Part shown: in pieces, positions 1-11,498 of the stretch
How the letters are laid out: the number at the start of each line of letters is the position of its first letter
How positions within the stretch are numbered: position 1 is the stretch's first letter
Source: Zymoseptoria tritici IPO323
Lineage: Eukaryota > Ascomycota > Dothideomycetes > Mycosphaerellales > Mycosphaerellaceae
Assembly (NCBI RefSeq): GCF_000219625.1
Contig: NC_018213.1
Coordinates: forward strand, 2,288,055-2,352,054
Direction of reading: 5' to 3'
Length of the DNA: 64,000 nt
Translations under genes and position numbers: made by a program
The notes under the pieces: model-generated
Seen by the model: only the letters and a program-made list of their open reading frames with translations
Database searches by the model: none
Told to the model about the DNA's origin: nothing

Positions 1-975
1 GCCAATGTTCGCGTCTACTCCTCATATAACGCCGTGGCCACAATGGAGGTGGCCTGGGGTATTGACTCGATCGTGGACTGGGACCGTCAGAAACGCGTGC
101 TCCACGAATCTCTCCGCCGGTGCAAGAAGGCCATGACCGAATTGCCCGCAGAACTCGTCGTGCACAATACCGGAGCTGATGCGCAGCAGAACGGCAACAA
201 CAACGGCTCGTACTACACATCGATCTCCCATGCCCAACCGCACTTCAACCGCGACCCAGCCCATTCCCTCATGTCGCCGACTTCCCGCTCCTCCATCGAA
301 GCGCCCTCACCTGAAGACCGTCGCCGCTCCCAATACGAGATCCAAAAAGCGAACATCTACGCATCCAGCCTCGCCACGCGCTCGTACCTCGTGGAGAAAT
401 ACTGGAACCTGTGTGAAGCGTATGGTCGCACGAGGCAGAATCCTCGACCTTCCTCTGCTACGCCGGACTCACCGACTGCGGGCATCATGTCTGCTGGTCT
501 CGATGGTATTGTGCCGCCTACGTCTGGCGGGTTCGACGCCATCGAAGCGGAGATGAGGGAAGAGCGAGAGAGTATCGTGCGGGACCTCTTGACCGTGTTG
601 AGTAGTATCGACCAGGTCAACATGGAGCCCTCGGCCGATTCCTTTGTAAGTCATGCCATCTCATCACACGTCCTGCCGGCAATGCTAACATGCGAACAGA
701 CGATGAAAATCCGCTCCATCGCCAGCACACTCCTCGAAGTTCCCGACGCACGCAAAGGGCAACTCGCAAGTCAAGCGCAGGAGTACCTCTCCGCGTTCTT
801 GAAAGTACTCACGAGACTGGAACGTGTCTCACCAGCGAACAGCGAGGAGCGGGACGCCAATGGAAGCGCGAGTGGAACGGCCGGCGACGAAGATGCAGAG
901 TTGAGAATCTGGGCGGATCTGAGGGTTTACCAGGAGGAGTTTGCGAGGGCGGGAGGGTTGTTGGGTCTTTCCTGA
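1..975 (+). CDS. 3' part of probable Zn2Cys6 fungal-specific transcription factor
   Basis: The frame is open to the left edge, so the 5' end is missing. Exons are <1-645 and 700-975. The 54-nt intron (GTAAGT...CAG, CTAAC branch) is a multiple of three, so the frame also reads through it. The visible 300-odd residues contain WGIDSIVDWDRQKRVLHESL, IQKANIYASSLATRSYLVEK and EREDIV-like helices (ERESIVRDLLTVLSSIDQVN), followed by an acidic stretch and a C-terminal RIWADLRVYQEEFARAGG. Long helical segments of this style, including an 'IQKANIY..LATRSY' stretch, are what I associate with the C-terminal part of fungal_trans-domain regulators. No zinc cluster is visible because the N-terminus lies outside the window. 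Family assignment is from memory of related proteins and is not proven; the target genes are unknown. Confidence 0.5.
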   Translation, partial: ANVRVYSSYNAVATMEVAWGIDSIVDWDRQKRVLHESLRRCKKAMTELPAELVVHNTGADAQQNGNNNGSYYTSISHAQPHFNRDPAHSLMSPTSRSSIEAPSPEDRRRSQYEIQKANIYASSLATRSYLVEKYWNLCEAYGRTRQNPRPSSATPDSPTAGIMSAGLDGIVPPTSGGFDAIEAEMREERESIVRDLLTVLSSIDQVNMEPSADSFVSHAISSHVLPAMLTCEQTMKIRSIASTLLEVPDARKGQLASQAQEYLSAFLKVLTRLERVSPANSEERDANGSASGTAGDEDAELRIWADLRVYQEEFARAGGLLGLS

Positions 976-1531
976 AAGAGGTCTTCTGGCGACGCGGGTG
1001 GTGGGAGTGGGGAGAAGGTGGTGATGCGTGCGTGTTTGTGTGTGCGGAGTTTCAATGTTTGACGCTCGATACCCGGATCGAATATGGTACGAAATGGTAC
1101 CCGGCGCTCTCGTTTTTGCTGAAGGAGATTGGGGACGATTATGAGGCATGTGATCGTCCTCTGTTTTCAATTTACGACTCGTGTTGAGTCGTATTTTCAT
1201 GTTAGAGTTAGCGCAGAGTAGTTGTCGTAGGTCTTTGTCACACCTCGATTTGTATACTTCTTTCACTTTGGTCTCTTTCGTCGTTGTCGTCAGTCGAGCC
1301 GAATGCGATGCCGAAGATGTCGAGGACTTTAGCCGTACTGACGATCACAAGCTTTACGGCTCGGTCGGATAGGTCATCGGAGGTGGAAACGCGAAAAGAC
1401 AGTCAGACTTTGATTCTCTGCTATCCTTCTACTGTGAGCGTCCGGACTTCCTCCTGCACGGTTCTTGAGTCCATCGTTCGTTTACATCCTTCCAGAGTCA
1501 TAGCCACCTCGATACCAGACAGTGACCGCAT
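976..1531. other. Convergent intergenic region
   Basis: This 556-base stretch lies between the stop of the transcription-factor gene (plus) and the stop of the peroxiredoxin gene (minus). It must hold both 3' UTRs. I see no further gene. Confidence 0.6.
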
Positions 1532-2401
1532 CTAAGCGAATACCTTCTCAGCAGCCGACTCGTTGACACCAGTGTTCTGCATCACAAATCTAGTCAGCAA
1601 ACCACACTTTACAACCACACCACCATCCCAACAAAAGCGTCGAGGAGAAATGAAAACTCACATCCGGCTCAATGTGCACCGACTTGACCTTTCCATCCTC
1701 CGTCACGAGCGCATAGCGCTTCGAGCGGTCCTGGCCGAAGACGGCGGCCGAGTCGAAGAGAGTGTCGAGTTTCTTGTTGAATTCGGCGTGCGGGTCGGCG
1801 AGGAAGCGGATCTTGACACACATGCTTGTCAGTGGGGGGAAGGAGGTGGGGTGGGAGGGTGGACGGATTGGAGGGACTTACGCCGGACTTCTTGTCGGCG
1901 TCGAGGGACTCGGCCCAGGCGCCCATGACGAAGGGGTCGTTGACGGAGATGACGAAGACTTTGCCGGCGTCGGCGAGTTTTTTGCTGTTGATGCTGGTGG
2001 GAGGGAGGTGTGGTTAGTTTGGAGGTTTGTGATGTTGGTGTGGGACATCGGGATGGGAGATTGACGCACTAGCCAGGAATGTGGTGGTTGGAGCAGCCAG
2101 GGCCTGGTGGGTGTTAGTGAGTATGGTTTGGTGCGAAGTGCGGTGATTGTTGGCATACTGAAGGCAGCCGGGACACCGACGATGACCTGGTGAAGAGTGT
2201 CAGTGATCAATGTTAGTGAGTTAGATGCAATGCACATAACATACGCCTTTGCCGGAAGCCAACTCCTTGGAGAGGTCGACCTTGCTGTCGTTTGTGTCAG
2301 CAATGGTCGATGACAAATGAGGGTCATCTCAATGCAACTCACGCGCCAGGTTTGGCCTCAAAGAGGTCAACCGAGGGAACTGCGTCGCCGACTTGAACCA
2401 T
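1532..2401 (-). CDS. Prx5-type thiol peroxiredoxin (AhpC/TSA family, Asp f 3/PMP20-like)
   Basis: Seven exons on the minus strand: 2401-2343, 2284-2245, 2186-2159, 2103-2070, 1993-1882, 1811-1662 and 1576-1532. Together they give 155 residues, close to the usual size of fungal Prx5 proteins. Every junction is GT-AG and in phase. The protein begins MVQVGDAVPSVDLFEAKPGA. It has the peroxidatic-cysteine segment VPAAFSPGCSNHHIPGY, in which the Cys is the expected catalytic residue, and the conserved VFVISVNDPFVMGAWAE and FLADPHAEF segments. It ends HIEPDNTGVNESAAEKVFA. Enzymes of this family reduce H2O2 and alkyl hydroperoxides using thioredoxin or glutathione. The last residues are not a clear SKL-type peroxisomal signal, so a cytosolic location is likelier. 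Neighbouring SKN7 is a known oxidative-stress regulator in fungi, but co-regulation here is only a suggestion. Confidence 0.93.
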
Positions 2402-4018
2402 TTTGCGTGCTGAAGCGTGGAAGTTGTGTGGTCTGTTGAGGTGCTGGGAGATTTGTCGAGAGCGAGAAGACATAAGACGAAACATGGATGAAGTGGGATG
2501 GGAGAGAAGGTGTGATTGGGAAGGTGGAGTGCGTTTTGAGCTTGATGACTGTACAGGGCAGCTGTGATGTCGTGGTCGGCGGCCGGGTCTGGATCTTCCT
2601 CGGCAATGGAAGGGAAGGGAAGCTGTCTACAAGGAGGAAACGCTTCGAAGGACAGGGCAAGCTCCCATTGACAACCTTACTGCCTTACTGTTGAGATGTC
2701 TACACAACGTCGTTGGAGATGTCAGACTATTGGGAGGGCTACACCAGGCCAAGCAGCCTCGAATGGCAGAGCCCCGACCGAGCTCTTCCTGTCGAGCACT
2801 TTTGGTGAAGGAATCTTCTTGGAGCCCTCCATGCTGTATGACGAAACTGTCAGCAATGTCAGCAATGCCAATATGTATTGATGTTGCGCCTCATCAGTAG
2901 TAAGAGTCCGGACGACCACAAATCCACGTACTCACTCTCTCTGCAAGTCGTTGTAGCAACCGCAAGAAAACGTGCAGGGCAATGCACTTCACAAATACAT
3001 ACTCGTACAATCCATGGATGTCTTCGATCAGGGACACCAGCCGGCAAGCCGTGTCTCAAAACTCTCAATTGTGGCTGAACAAGTCGAATTGTCGTGAGGG
3101 AGCTTCCTCCGACTAATGCCAGATCAGCTTGCGATATCACAGCCTTACGAGAGTCGAGACGAGTCGGTGTCTCCCGGCCGGGAAGTCCATCTATACCAAC
3201 CACACGTGGTCGTTGCCGACTTCTCGTTTATTGTGATGTGCAAGCGGGGCGATCTGTAGAAGCCGCCGCCGAATAGCAGCTTGGCTCGGATTCATACTTT
3301 TAAAACACAACCAAACTCTCCTGCTTCAATCGACCGGGTGATGGAGACGGTGGGAGGGACGGTGTGTATATATCGACTTACTCACAGCGTACACGTCCTC
3401 AATCACCGCCAGCTGTTCCTGCAGCCAGAGGTCCCATAGCAATGAATCTCCCAAGCTCGCGGGATCGAAGCAACGTGACGTAGCATTCTTTCCTTCTCTC
3501 GGCAAAACGAGACCGACTCCGTAAGAAGGGAAGGGTGCTCAAGCGCGTGGCTCACTAGTCCGCTCCCTCGAACTTAATTCACTACCACCCATCGGCCGCG
3601 CCGGCGACCTCGCAATCCACTTGTCAACCTCTCGTTTCTCCGCTCTGCCATCGGTGTTTCCCGCCGCTGTCGCCCGCGAAAACATTCCCCGTCCTTTGAC
3701 TTGCGATCCTCATTCACCCACCCACCTCGCGACCTTTGGCGGGGAATCCTCATACTCGACTTTCCTATACCGCCCGCGCCTCGAACCTTGGCGGACTTCA
3801 CTTATCTCCACGACCGGGTGGCTGGCGCTGGATGACATAAGAGGGGCATATTGAAAGAGTCGCATCAGCAACAGCGTGGTGCGGGTTTTCGGAACAACAG
3901 CGAAGAGAGGGAAGGGGCTTGTTCGGAGGGATAAAGCAGTGTCGCGCAACAGTCGGCGCAAAGAGTCTGGATGCGCTGTCGCTGTTTATGAGTACTGCTG
4001 CGGGATCAAGACGTCACG
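2402..4018. other. Divergent promoter region, peroxiredoxin/SKN7
   Basis: About 1.6 kb separates the two divergent start codons. It must contain both promoters and 5' UTRs. Short ORFs occur on both strands but none resembles a known protein or has a convincing gene structure. No tRNA-like B box was noticed. Confidence 0.5.
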
Positions 4019-6345
4019 ATGGATAATTCTTCGAACCAAGGGGCCAACAACTCCAGCGACTTTGTATGTGGATAACGATATGGCGATGAGTTATGCCGGC
4101 GCTTTGGATTCGTGCTGACAACCTTCTCCCTGACTGCAGGTTCGCAAGCTCTACAAGTAGGCCCACCGCATACCTTGTCCAGCTCTGCGCCGCGATGCAC
4201 ATACTGATCAGGACTCGAATAGGATGTTGGAGAATCCCCAGGATGAGAGCATAGTACGATGGGGGAACGAGGGCGATAGCTTTGTTGTGCTTGAGGTGCG
4301 TTGCGCTCGCTGGGTGGTCATGACGGACTCGACAAAAGACAGGCCACTGACCACTACTACCCGCAGAACGAGAAGTTCACCAAGCACATCCTCCCGAAAC
4401 ACTTCAAGCACAGCAACTTTGCCAGCTTCGTGCGGCAACTGAATAAGTACGACTTCCACAAAGTGCGGCATAACAATGAAGAGGGAGGGTCATCTCCATA
4501 CGGAGCAGGAGTAAGATTCGACAACTGGGCATGCGATGTGATACCAGGCTTACAACTCGACAGGCGTGGGAGTTCAAACATCCAGACTTCAAGATGAACA
4601 ACAAAGATGCATTGGACAACATCAGACGAAAAGCGCCCGCTCCACGGAAAGCGAACGCCGCCTCCGGTGGAGATGAGCTCGTTCCAACACAACAGATGGA
4701 TCTGGTCAATACGCAGCTGGTCGCGACCCAGCAACAACTCCAACAGCTACAAGAGAGATATAACGATCTGAGCATGCATCACACAATGCTGCTGCAAGAG
4801 CTCATCGGCGTGCAAAAGACGGTGGTGAACCATGAACATGTCATACAATATGTGATGAGCTTCTTGAACAACATCGATGCACAACGTCGCAGGGAGAGCA
4901 GGATTGTCACATCGAATCCATTTACGAACGGAGCTGCTGCGAACGGATCAGCAAACACACCAGCCAGCGACGCGGCATCTCTACCTCCCGTCGACGATGA
5001 TGTCCCAGCATCACCACTCCAGCATGCATCGAAACTGCTAAGCGAAGTCAACGCCAACCACATGCTCAACACCAGGAATCTCGAACAGATGAACGAAGCC
5101 CAGATGCGAATGAATGCCGCCCTCACCACTCCACCACCTGATCTTGCAGCGGCTCGAAATGGAGGGACTCGATCTTCCAGCAGAGGAGCCGCACCTCATT
5201 CCGCCGCTTCATCGACGTCGCCTTCGTACGGCGAATTGGACAACATGGTCTATCCGATTGGCCACACTCAGGGTATCGATCCGATGTACAGCGAGCATAT
5301 CCATAATATTCCATATCCGATGCCAGCGAAGGGACCGGATGGTCTCATGGCTCCAGCACCAGCACCCGAGGCACGAAAGAAGAGCGCGCAAATGGATCCC
5401 GGGTGGATTCGTCAGCCGAAGATTTTGCTCGTAGAGGATGATCAGACGTGTAGGAGGATTGGAGGGAAGTTCCTCTATGCTTTCCAGACGTCGATTGACA
5501 GCGCTGTGAGTTGAGATGGAAGTGTTTACGCCGACTGAGACTGACAATGACTAGCTCGACGGACTGGAAGCTGTGAACAAACTCAACAACGGAAACAAAT
5601 ACGACCTTGTCCTGATGGATATAATAATGCCCAACCTCGACGGTGTCTCCGCCACGCATCTCGTCCGGCAATTCGACAACACCACACCCATCATCGCTAT
5701 GACGTCTAACATCCGCAGCGACGACATTTCTATGTACTTTCAGCACGGTCAGTCTCTCCCTCAATCCCCAAATGCTGCCTTCTAACATCACCATCAGGCA
5801 TGAACGACGTCCTCCCCAAACCCTTCACAAAAGAAGGTCTCCTCAGCATGCTAGAAAAACACCTCCAACACCTCAAAAAACCCTCTGGCGCCGCTCTCGA
5901 CGCAATGCCACCTCCACCTTCCGCTTCCGTTGGCCTCGCATCCACGAAACGAAGTCTCAAATCCGAAGACTCCCCAGCTACATCACCCGCCACAGTCTCC
6001 AACTGGAATTCACCCAGCCAACTACCCTCCAACTCTCCCGCGGGCTCCATGACCGCCGACGACCAACCATATCTCAGTCCAGCGGGATATGTCGGACCAG
6101 GGATGCAAGGGCCTGGAGGTGGAGGAGGGATGTATGGCGCGGGAGCGGTGCAGGCGAGAGGACTGGTAGGAGGATTGCAGAGGAGAGGGATTGGTGAGAT
6201 ATCGGGTGGGGTGGAGCCACAAGGGGATGCGAAGAGGCAGCAGATCTATGGGGGATTGCCGCCGCATTTACAGCAGGGGCAACCGGGTGCACCGCAGAAT
6301 CCGCTGGCGCATTTACAGCAGCCTATGCAGCCGAGAGGGCCGTGA
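4019..6345 (+). CDS. skn7: Skn7 response-regulator transcription factor
   Basis: Seven exons (4019-4063, 4140-4156, 4223-4295, 4367-4510, 4564-5505, 5555-5747, 5798-6345) give 653 residues. The N-terminus has an HSF-type DNA-binding domain (DFVRKLYKMLENP ... [20 protein letters not shown]). A Gln-rich coiled coil ([13 protein letters not shown]) follows, then a Pro/Ser-rich linker. A CheY-like receiver domain starts at about residue 380 ([15 protein letters not shown]). Its phosphoacceptor Asp is about residue 429 in [13 protein letters not shown], with the conserved Lys in LPKPF. The tail is Gly/Pro/Gln-rich. Skn7 is the nuclear output of the multistep phosphorelay (Sln1-type kinase, Ypd1) and drives oxidative-stress and cell-wall genes. 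The HSF-plus-receiver fusion is diagnostic. Small exons at the 5' end are supported by the unbroken HSF motif after splicing. Confidence 0.97.
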
Positions 6346-6849
6346 GATGGGGGGAGAGTGGAGATTGAAGGGGTTCGCGAATTGTACAGATGTTGAAGGT
6401 GGAGGGGATGTGTTCGGGCGCTTGTATTGGTACCCGCTGGCGCGCGGGTCGTGGATAGAGGAAGATATCTCCGTTGTCGACTGAGATGGTCGACTTGAAG
6501 ATGGTGGGCATTGCTAGGAACAGGATCACGCTGTGGCAGTTCTACAGCAGTTGGAAACACAGAACTGTTTCTTCGCTCTATCGCCGCTATCGTGTCGTCA
6601 TCTTCGTCTTTGCGATGTGAATAGCAATCCGCGTGCCTGTACCTCTAGCCATTCATTCCCTTAAAGCAGAATCGGAGTGTGGTCATCACCGTCCAAAAGA
6701 GTGCATTGCAAACCCCGACTTTTTGGAGCCTTGGAATCCAGGCGCTCGAGCCAACGCATGAGTCAGCGCCAACCACAATTGACTTCCCGTCGACTTCACC
6801 CAAGGAACTTTTACCATTTCGACATCCATCTTCACAACAAAGCTCCGTC
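6346..6849. other. Intergenic region SKN7-GCD6
   Basis: About 500 bases holding the SKN7 3' UTR and the eIF2B-epsilon promoter. The eIF2B frame is open upstream to 6679 but has no ATG before 6850. Nothing else is seen. Confidence 0.5.
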
Positions 6850-9047
6850 ATGCCTCCGAAATCCAAGAAAACAGGCGGCAAAGATTCCAAGTCCAACGAC
6901 ACTGCCGAGCGCGAAGAGCCGCTCCAAGCCGTTGTTTTCGCGGACTCATTCGAGACGAGATTTTTACCTTTTACACTCGAGACGCCACGATGTCTGTTAC
7001 CATTGGCGGGCACGCCGTTGATTGAGTACACACTCGAATTTCTGGGCGGGCAGGGCGTGGAGGAAGTGTATCTGTATTGTGGAAATGGGACGGAGAGGGT
7101 GGAGGCGTATTTGAAGTGAGTCTCCCGAAAATCCTCCTAGCTGAATGAAGGTCGTGCTGACATTGTGTCGAAAGGGATTCGAAGTGGATGCAGGCAACTT
7201 CACCCTTCTCATTAGACATAATCCGCTCCAACTCCCGCTCCGTCGGCGACTGCATGCGCGACTTGCACGCGAAGGAATTGATCGTGGGAGACTTCATCTG
7301 CGTCTACGGCGATGTGGTAGCCAACATCTCCCTCGAGTCCGCCATGTCCGCGCACAAAGCCCGCGTCGCAAAGGACAAGAAATGCATCATGACGATGGTG
7401 CTGCGAGAAGCGGGCGAGGCGCACCGCACGAAACCCGCCCATCTCCGACCGACATTTGTCATTGACCCGGTGAAGTTGCGATGCGTGCACTACGAGCAAG
7501 TCCGGCCGGGAGAGACGCGCGCGCTGGAAATAGCGCCGGAAGCGCTGAAGGAGCATGTAGAATTGGACGTGCGGGAGGATCTGATTGACTGCGGCATCGA
7601 CATTTGCACCACCGAGGTGCTGGCGCAGTATACCGACAATTTCGACTGGCAGCTTCCACGCCGAGGGTTTCTGAACGGCGTGTTGAAGGACTATGAGACG
7701 TTCCAGTTGACGGCGCATGTGCACGTGGCGGAAGAAGGGTATGCGGCACGGGTGAAGAATTTGCAGGCGTATGATGCGATTTCGAAGGATGTTGTTTCGA
7801 GGTGGACGTATCCGTTGACGCCGGATACGAATCTTGTGGGTGGGCAGACGTTTCGGTTGGAGAAGGGGAATGTGTATCGCGAGGATGGGGTGGTGTTGGC
7901 GAGGAGTAGTGTGGTGGGGAGGAAGTGTGTTTTGGGGGAGGGGACGAGTGTGGGTGAGGGGTCGGCGGTGGCCAATAGTGTTGTCGGGAGGAGGTGTGTG
8001 ATTGGGCAGAGGGTGAAGATTGAGGGAGCGTATATCTGGGACGATACACGGATTGAGGATGATTCTGTGGTGGAAGCGGCGATCGTTGGGGAGAAGGTCA
8101 GGATTGGCCAGGGCTGTCGCATCGAGAAGGGCGCTCTGCTCTCCAATGGCGTGGTCCTGGCAGCTGGCACTGTCGTCCCCGGAAACCGCCGGATATCCAC
8201 CCTTAAACGCAAACGCGGCTACGAACAAGACGAAGTCATCCAAGCGGACTCAGACCCCAAAGTCGTCGGCCAAGGCGGCACAGGCTACCACATGTCCCTC
8301 GACGAGGAAGAAGAAGACCCCTCCGATGCCCTCCTCTGTCCAGTCCACGACCTCTCCCTTGACGACGAATCCATCTCCACCCTCGACTCCGGCTCGGAAG
8401 ACGACGACGACGACCACATCCCCCTCTCCAACCGCCGCATGTCCGGCCGCAGCGACAGTTTCGCCTCCATCGACTCGGAAGAGTCCTCCGGCGCACGCCA
8501 GCAAGCTTCCGATTTCCACCACGAAGCCGTCGCCGCGCTGAACGACGACCTCTCAAAATTCACCGACCCAGACACGATCCAGCTGGAATTCAACTCCCTC
8601 CGCATGATGATGAACGCAGAGGACAAACAACTTCGCCGCGCCGTCGCCGCCGCATTCGGGAAACGTATCGCGTCCATCATCGAGTCTGACTCCAAGTCCC
8701 CCAAAGACGCGGTCGCGATGCTGATTCCGAAGTATAAGAATCTCATCGAGGGGTGTGTGAAGACGGAAGAGGAACAAGCGGAGTTTTTGCTTTTCTTGCA
8801 GACGGATTTGACGCAGAGAGTGCAAGGGGAGAAGATTTTGTTGTTTATGGCAAATGCGCTGGCGACGGAGGATTTGGTGGAGGCGGAGGGGTTTGAGATT
8901 TGGTGGGCGGATGGGAGGAGTTCGGCGACGGAGAGGATGGTGGAGGTTAGGAGGGAGACGAGGCAGTTGGTTGAGGTGCTTTGTGGGGATAGTGAGGAGG
9001 AGGGAAGTAGTGAGGAGGAGGAGGAGGAGGAGGAGGATGATGAGTAG
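6850..9047 (+). CDS. GCD6: Translation initiation factor eIF2B epsilon subunit
   Basis: Two exons (6850-7115, 7175-9047; 59-nt intron) give 712 residues, the usual size for Gcd6. The start is the only ATG before the nucleotidyltransferase-like domain (LQAVVFADSFETRFLPFTLE ... RCLLPLAGTPLIEYTLEFL). Left-handed beta-helix hexapeptide repeats follow at about residues 360-450 (VLARSSVVGRKCVLGEG, SVVGRRCVIGQRVKIEGAYI). Then come an acidic linker and a C-terminal W2/eIF5C HEAT domain (FEIWWADGRSS) that ends in a run of Glu/Asp. This is the catalytic subunit of the exchange factor that reloads eIF2 with GTP in the cytosol. The W2 domain carries the exchange activity, and the pyrophosphorylase-like and beta-helix parts are structural. 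It is constitutive and essential in yeast. Confidence 0.96.
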
Positions 9048-9821
9048 AGCGGGCTCAGCAACAAGACGACCATGTCGTTGGAGTAGAAATGATCCCGCCG
9101 CCCGAATTATTGGCAATTGAGCAAGGCATAGGAGGTATATCGTTACTGTGCCGTATTAGGAATGCGCAGGCGGCCGTTTCTGGATCGACACGGCTTGGTG
9201 GCGCGATTCGATACGTAGAACGTTACATACATGTACACGGGGGATGTACTTCATTATTCATTTTCTGTACCTTTCTGGCTCACTGTATCATTCATCAAGG
9301 TCACTTGACAAGAAATTTGACAGTCGGCACGTGAACACAATCTTGCAAACTTCGGCCTCCCGTCTCTTTGTCGGAGCGCTGTCCGTGATTTGACGCTACT
9401 CCGAACGCGGCTTCCGTCATCACGCCTAAAGCCGCCTAAGACAACCACCTACTTCACCACCACCACTTCACCAACATCATCGCCACACCACCACTCCACT
9501 TGCCTGCTTCCACTCACTGACGCTCCCGTCATCGCTCCACCCAAACAACACCATCACATCAACGCCACCCTTGCCCGCCAACATTCCCTCCACACCGGCC
9601 TGCTTCGTCACAAGGCGAAGTAGCCCGCCCTGACCGCCAACACGCCTCCGACATCAAGAAAGAGGAAGTTGGACAGCAACAGTACAGCCGACAAGACCGA
9701 CACCTCCCTCGCCACTGCGCCAGACCCCTCTCACCGCCAGAGCAAGGCGAGCAAGACATCACACCACGAATCGGACGCCGCTCTGCCGGCTACCCCGCAG
9801 ACTCTCGCTTCCGACAAACCT
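9048..9821. other. Intergenic region and CA-rich leader of RBR gene
   Basis: Between GCD6 and the RBR ligase. From about 9440 to 9560 the plus strand is rich in CCACCA/CAACA, typical of a fungal 5' leader. The RBR frame is open from 9669 but lacks an ATG before 9822. No other gene is seen. Confidence 0.5.
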
Positions 9822-11498
9822 ATGGACTCAGACGATGAGTTCGGCAGCGTCGTGTCCAGTGAGGACATTGACGTCGATGCCGACAGCAGTGTGGGGTTTG
9901 GTGCTGGTGGTGAGTTTGATCAGGGAGGTGGTGATCTTGAGGTCGGAGCTGACGATGATTTGACAGACTCTGATGTAGACTTCGACGATGAGGACGCACA
10001 GGACGATGGAGCTTTTGAGACACAGGAGAAGGATCTGAAGCCGCAGAAGAGGTACTTTGAGGTCGACTTCAAAGTTTACAGTCCGGCGGATATCCAAGCA
10101 CAGCAAGATCGACAGGTGGATGAGGTGTCAACACTACTCGAACAACCACACGAAGCTACGGCGATTCTTCTACGATATGGCAGGTGGAATAAGGAGAAGT
10201 TGATTGAGCAGTACATGGACAATCAGGAGGAGATTCTGGATAAGGCTGGGCTGGGGCAGGAGGTTGAGAAACACCCTCCGCGGATTCAAGCAGTGGAGGG
10301 TTTCATGTGCGAGATATGTTGCGAGGACGATCCGGGTATGGAGACATTCGCGATGAGGTGCGAACATCGCTTCTGCGTGGATTGCTACCGGCAATATCTG
10401 TCGCAGAAGATCCGCGAAGAGGGTGAAGCGGCGCGCATCAAGTGTCCCGGCGATGGCTGCAATAGAATTGTGGATGCCAAATCGCTGGATCTCTTGGTGA
10501 CGCCGGAGATCCGAGATCGCTATGCAGTACTGCTCACGCGGACGTACGTCGACGACAAGGATAACCTGAAGTGGTGTCCTGCGCCGGAGTGCATGTACGC
10601 TATCGAGTGTGGCGTCAAGCAGCGCGATCTCAACCGCATCGTCCCAACCGTGCAATGCGATTGCAAGCACAGCTTTTGCTTTGGCTGCACGCTCTCCGAC
10701 CATCAACCGTGCCCCTGCGCGCTCGTCAAGCGGTGGCTAAAGAAGTGCGCCGACGACAGCGAGACCGCGAATTGGATCTCCGCCAACACGAAAGAATGCC
10801 CAAAGTGCAATTCTACGATCGAGAAGAATGGCGGCTGCAACCACATGACCTGCCGCAAGTGCCGCAACGAGTTCTGCTGGATGTGCATGGGTGTGTGGTC
10901 CGAGCACGGTACGAGCTGGTACAACTGCAACCGGTTCGAGGAGAAGAGTGGACTGGACGCTCGCGACGCGCAGGCTAGAAGCCGGCAGTCGCTTGAGCGG
11001 TATCTCCATTATTACAACCGCTACGCAAATCACGAGCAATCCGCCAAACTCGACCGCGACATCTTCCACAAGACGGAGAAGAAGATGACTCTTCTTCAGA
11101 ACCAGTCTGGCTTGTCGTGGATTGAAGTGCAGTTCCTTGAGAATGCCTCGCATGCGCTGCAGCAGTGTCGCCAGACGCTGAAGTGGACCTACGCTTTCGC
11201 TTACTATCTCGCCCGCAACAACCAGACGGAGATCTTCGAAGACAATCAGAAAGATCTGGAAATGGCCGTGGAGAATTTGAGCGAGATGTTCGAGAAGCCC
11301 GTCGAGCAGCTGGCGAGTTTGAAGGTAGAGATGATGGACAAGACGAGTTACTGCAATCGGAGGAGAATCATCTTGCTGGACGACACGGCTAAGAACCTCA
11401 AGGAAGGTAAGAGGAACCCGAAGAACAACACTATGCAGGGCGACGCGATGCTGATTGATGGCGCTACAGAGGGCTGGGAGTTCAATGTCGACCTCTGA
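9822..11498 (+). CDS. Ariadne-type RBR E3 ubiquitin ligase
   Basis: A single exon of 558 residues. The chosen start, MDSDDEFGSV, opens a very acidic N-terminal region; the open frame upstream to 9669 has no ATG. RING1 begins near residue 162 (CEICCEDDPGMETFAMRC EHRFC). The in-between-RING domain has paired Cys around CPAPECMYAIEC and CKHSFCFGC. RING2 is CPKCNSTIEKNGGCNHMTC, in which Cys339 of GGCNHM is the expected thioester-forming residue. The C-terminal Ariadne domain (RYLHYYNRYANHEQSAKLD ... FAYYLARNNQTEIFEDNQ) is complete. RBR ligases take ubiquitin from the E2 onto their own RING2 cysteine before transfer. Ariadne members often act with neddylated cullin-RING ligases. Substrates cannot be read from the sequence. 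Confidence 0.95.
   Translation: MDSDDEFGSVVSSEDIDVDADSSVGFGAGGEFDQGGGDLEVGADDDLTDSDVDFDDEDAQDDGAFETQEKDLKPQKRYFEVDFKVYSPADIQAQQDRQVDEVSTLLEQPHEATAILLRYGRWNKEKLIEQYMDNQEEILDKAGLGQEVEKHPPRIQAVEGFMCEICCEDDPGMETFAMRCEHRFCVDCYRQYLSQKIREEGEAARIKCPGDGCNRIVDAKSLDLLVTPEIRDRYAVLLTRTYVDDKDNLKWCPAPECMYAIECGVKQRDLNRIVPTVQCDCKHSFCFGCTLSDHQPCPCALVKRWLKKCADDSETANWISANTKECPKCNSTIEKNGGCNHMTCRKCRNEFCWMCMGVWSEHGTSWYNCNRFEEKSGLDARDAQARSRQSLERYLHYYNRYANHEQSAKLDRDIFHKTEKKMTLLQNQSGLSWIEVQFLENASHALQQCRQTLKWTYAFAYYLARNNQTEIFEDNQKDLEMAVENLSEMFEKPVEQLASLKVEMMDKTSYCNRRRIILLDDTAKNLKEGKRNPKNNTMQGDAMLIDGATEGWEFNVDL

Noticed and set aside
7212..8243. Minus strand ORF of 343 codons
   Set aside because: Antisense shadow of the eIF2B-epsilon gene, whose domains are unmistakable on the plus strand.
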